Source: Bryobacterales bacterium (GTDB lineage Bacteria > Acidobacteriota > Terriglobia > Bryobacterales > Bryobacteraceae). From it: a DNA stretch of 15,144 nucleotides. Made by a program: the position numbers and the translations under genes. Location: NCBI GenBank assembly GCA_003132905.1, contig PKZC01000433.1, positions 10,567 to 25,710 of the forward strand, in the 5' to 3' direction. The number at the start of each line of letters is the position of its first letter. Position 1 is the stretch's first letter. The notes under the pieces were generated by a model. The model did no database searches, was not told the DNA's origin, and worked only from the letters and a program-made list of their open reading frames with translations. Shown here piece by piece: positions 13,002 through 15,144 of the stretch.

Positions 13002-14477
13002 ATGAAGCCGCCGCTGGCGCTGCGCACGCTCCTGATCCTCGCAGCGCTGCGGCTTCTGCTCCACACAGTTACCAACGGCCAATACGGCTTCCATCGCGAC
13101 GAACTGGCGACGCTCGACGACGCACGGCACTTGGCGTGGGGATATGTGGCTTATCCGCCGCTCACGCCTTTTGTGGCGCGCGTCGCTCTAGTTTTGTTTG
13201 GTTCCGCGCCCGCCGCGCTACGATTCTTCACGGCGCTGGCGCAATGTGTCGTCATGGTGGTGGCTGGATTGATGGCGCGCGAACTGGGCGGAGGGCGCGG
13301 GGCTCAGATCGTCGCGGCGCTGGCAGTCGCGGCTGCTCCGCTATCGATGGCGGAAGGGCACCTTTTCCAATACGTCTCGTTCGATTTTCTGTGGTGGGTG
13401 TTGGCGATATATTTCGTGATCCGATTACTCGAATCGGGCGATGGGCGCTGGTGGATGGCGGTGGGTGCGGCGATCGGACTGGGGCTGATGACGCGATACA
13501 CGATCGCGTGGCTGGTGGCCGGCTTGGCCGTGGGATTTCTCGTGACGCCCGCTCGAAGACTGCTGATGAATCGCTGGCTAATCGCGGGCGCCGCACTGGC
13601 GCTGGTGATCGCGCTACCGAACTTTCTTTGGCAGGTGAACCACGATTTCATCTCCATCGATTTCCTCCGCTACATTCACGCCCGGGACGTTCGAATCGGG
13701 CGAACCGACGGATTTTTGTGGAAGCAGTTTGTCGTGCCGGCGAGCCTTTTCACCGTTCCCCTGTGGATTGCCGGTTTGTTTTTCTACTTCCGCGCGGGCG
13801 CAGGGCGGCGTTACCGCGCCTTGGGATGGACATTCGTCGCTACGCTCGCACTCTTCGCCGCCGCCCACGCGAGGGACTATTACAGTGCCCCGGTCTACCC
13901 GATGCTGCTGGCCGCTGGCGCAGTTTTATCCCAGCAGTGGCCGCGTTGGGCCAGAGGTCTCAACTGCGCTGGACTCGCCGTCGCGCTCATCGTGGGCATT
14001 GCCTTCTTGCTTCCCGTTGCGCCCATAGGTTCGCGTTGGTTCAATGTCGAGATGCGGGCAAACGGCGATCTGCGCGAAGAGATCGGATGGCCGGAGCTGG
14101 TGGATCGGATCGCACAGATCCGCGACTCTTTGCCCGCCGTTGAGCGCGCGAGCGCTGGCATCCTCACCGGCAACTATGGCGAAGCAGGCGTGGTGGATCT
14201 GTACGGACCCGCGCGAGGCTTGCCGCAGGCGCTGAGCATCGTAAACTCGTTCTGGTTGCGCGGCTATGGCGACCATCCGCCCCAAACACTCATCGTCGTA
14301 GGGCTCTCACCACGATTTGTTAATACCAACTTTGCAACCTGCGAATCGGAGGGACTGATCTCCAACCCTTACCGCGTGGCAAATGAAGAGACGGAGGATG
14401 ACAAGTATTTGTGGGTATGCCGGGGATTGCTGCAACCATGGCCGGAGTTCTGGAAGGGGATCAGGGCGTGGGGATAA
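13002..14477 (+). CDS. Family-39-type membrane glycosyltransferase (ArnT/PMT-like)
   Basis: 491 residues with many membrane helices: one at the N-terminus (about 6-24) and a series through about residue 345, followed by a soluble extracytoplasmic domain of about 150 residues. The first loop carries GFHRDELATLDDARHLAWGY, whose D33-E34 pair matches the catalytic acidic motif of GT39/ArnT-like enzymes, and YPPLTPF follows. Such enzymes move a sugar from a polyprenyl-phosphate carrier to lipid, glycan or protein on the outer face of the inner membrane. Acceptor and donor cannot be predicted. It stands 42 bp after the DinB-like gene and has its own predicted promoter, so it is probably a separate unit. 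Confidence 0.9.
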   Translation: MKPPLALRTLLILAALRLLLHTVTNGQYGFHRDELATLDDARHLAWGYVAYPPLTPFVARVALVLFGSAPAALRFFTALAQCVVMVVAGLMARELGGGRGAQIVAALAVAAAPLSMAEGHLFQYVSFDFLWWVLAIYFVIRLLESGDGRWWMAVGAAIGLGLMTRYTIAWLVAGLAVGFLVTPARRLLMNRWLIAGAALALVIALPNFLWQVNHDFISIDFLRYIHARDVRIGRTDGFLWKQFVVPASLFTVPLWIAGLFFYFRAGAGRRYRALGWTFVATLALFAAAHARDYYSAPVYPMLLAAGAVLSQQWPRWARGLNCAGLAVALIVGIAFLLPVAPIGSRWFNVEMRANGDLREEIGWPELVDRIAQIRDSLPAVERASAGILTGNYGEAGVVDLYGPARGLPQALSIVNSFWLRGYGDHPPQTLIVVGLSPRFVNTNFATCESEGLISNPYRVANEETEDDKYLWVCRGLLQPWPEFWKGIRAWG

Positions 14478-14482
14478 AGAAA

Positions 14483-14509
14483 TGGCCGCGACTTGTTGAG
14501 CCGCGGCCA
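14483..14509 (-). terminator. Intrinsic terminator of the TonB-dependent receptor gene
   Basis: Perfect 8-bp GC-rich arms TGGCCGCG and CGCGGCCA enclose an 11-nt loop. Read on the minus strand the hairpin is followed by TTTCTTTAT, a U-rich tract, and it starts 38 nt after the receptor stop codon. On the + strand the hairpin is followed by GAAACTT, so it would terminate the glycosyltransferase transcript poorly. Confidence 0.78.
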
Positions 14510-14546
14510 GAAACTTACTGCAAATCACTACAAATCCCGCTAGGGA

Positions 14547-15144
14547 CTAAAACATGTACTTCAGGGCGAATTGCAGAATCCTGGGATTCACGCTGGTAGA
14601 TGTAATTTCACCAAACGTGGGGCCCATGGTTACTTCGCCCGGTGTGGAATTGCCTAACGGGTTGTTGAATTGCGCGTGGTTGAACACGTTGAAGAACTCC
14701 GCGCGGAAGATGACGGACTGACGCTCGGTAATCCGGGTGGTTTTCACCAGCGTTAGATCCCAGTTGAATTGACCCGGGCCCTGAAGGATGCCTACGCCCG
14801 AATCGCCGTAGCCGGTTCCGTTCCCGAAGATGCCGCCGGTGGGAGCCGTCGTGAAGGCGCTCGCATTAATGTAGCCCGGCCCCTGGCTGTTTCCGCCCAA
14901 ACGTTGCGTGATGCTACCGGAAGTGGGAATCGAACTGTATGTTGCGCCCGAAGCCATCTGGGCGGTGCTGGCGGTAGTTGTGCCGTAGATGGTGCCCGCG
15001 GCCGGATCCATGATGGTGAGCGGGGTTCCATCCTGCACGGTTGTGACGCCGGACAGATTCCAGCCTCCCAGAAGCTTGCCGGCCATGCCCTGATGCGTCC
15101 CGAAGGGCAGGTCGTAGCTGTAGTTGATGACAAAGCGCTGGGGC
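14547..15144 (-). CDS. TonB-dependent (Oar-like) outer-membrane receptor, C-terminal fragment
   Basis: The last 198 residues of a much longer protein; the frame is open to the right edge of the window, so the start and the plug and N-terminal carboxypeptidase-regulatory-like domains lie outside. Visible barrel strands include FVINYSYDLPFG, GGWNLSGVTTVQDGTPLTI, NWDLTLVKTTRITERQSV and IFRAEFFNVFNHAQFNNP, ending in LQFALKYMF with the C-terminal aromatic residue needed for outer-membrane insertion. The FNVFNHAQF motif and overall layout are typical of the large Oar-like receptor families of Acidobacteriota. The substrate, possibly a glycan or peptide, is unknown. An internal ATG at 15086 is not the true start. 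Confidence 0.93.
   Translation of the reverse strand, partial: PQRFVINYSYDLPFGTHQGMAGKLLGGWNLSGVTTVQDGTPLTIMDPAAGTIYGTTTASTAQMASGATYSSIPTSGSITQRLGGNSQGPGYINASAFTTAPTGGIFGNGTGYGDSGVGILQGPGQFNWDLTLVKTTRITERQSVIFRAEFFNVFNHAQFNNPLGNSTPGEVTMGPTFGEITSTSVNPRILQFALKYMF

Noticed and set aside
1..15144. CRISPR array, tRNA, rRNA or a recognisable anti-phage defence system
   Set aside because: No regularly spaced repeats and no cloverleaf-like or rRNA-like sequence were seen; apart from VapBC, no defence-associated gene is present. The HIR-like SPFH gene alone is not enough to claim a defence system.

Overview
The window looks like a chromosomal segment from an Acidobacteriota bacterium, most likely of the Solibacter/Bryobacter type. 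This is inferred from the protein repertoire, not from a marker gene: the tail of an Oar-like TonB-dependent outer-membrane receptor, a Tat-exported TIM-barrel sugar isomerase/epimerase, a GldG-DUF4340 pair, and an ArsR-SRPBCC-DUF899-DinB operon. Coding is dense, with 15 complete protein genes and one truncated gene. I saw no rRNA, tRNA, insertion sequence, prophage or CRISPR array, and no gene-free stretch exceeds 300 bases.

Left part, + strand (1-5960). The window opens inside an ABC-exporter operon. A 28-bp tandem duplication of the ribosome-binding site and start region precedes a GldG-family subunit. A membrane-anchored DUF4340 protein follows, then a YegD-type Hsp70 ATPase 27 bp further on. 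Next come nicotinate phosphoribosyltransferase (pncB) and nicotinamidase (pncA), overlapping by 26 bp. Together they turn nicotinamide into nicotinate mononucleotide for NAD salvage.

Middle part (6007-10553). A secreted-leader MscS-type mechanosensitive channel on the + strand converges, with an 11-bp 3' overlap, on minus-strand genes. These are a Tat-exported hydroxypyruvate-isomerase-like protein, and a two-gene unit of an SPFH protein resembling plant hypersensitive-induced-reaction (HIR) proteins plus a small protein with a possible DUF2007-like core. A VapBC toxin-antitoxin pair lies upstream on the same strand.

Right part (10808-15144). A 64-bp divergent intergenic region holds two promoters and two separate inverted repeats. 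It drives vapBC leftwards and a four-gene operon (ArsR regulator, SRPBCC/AHSA1 protein, DUF899 thioredoxin-fold protein, DinB-like protein) rightwards. A family-39-type membrane glycosyltransferase follows. The window ends with an intrinsic terminator and the C-terminus of the TonB-dependent receptor, both on the minus strand.

The most notable pattern is regulatory. Five genes (pncB, the Tat isomerase gene, vapB, arsR and the glycosyltransferase gene) carry a TANAAT -10-like hexamer only 6-9 nt before the start codon, which predicts leaderless mRNAs. I did not find a clear new multi-gene defence or biosynthetic system. The best candidates for novelty are this promoter architecture, the compact double-operator region, and the HIR-like SPFH gene with its unfamiliar partner.
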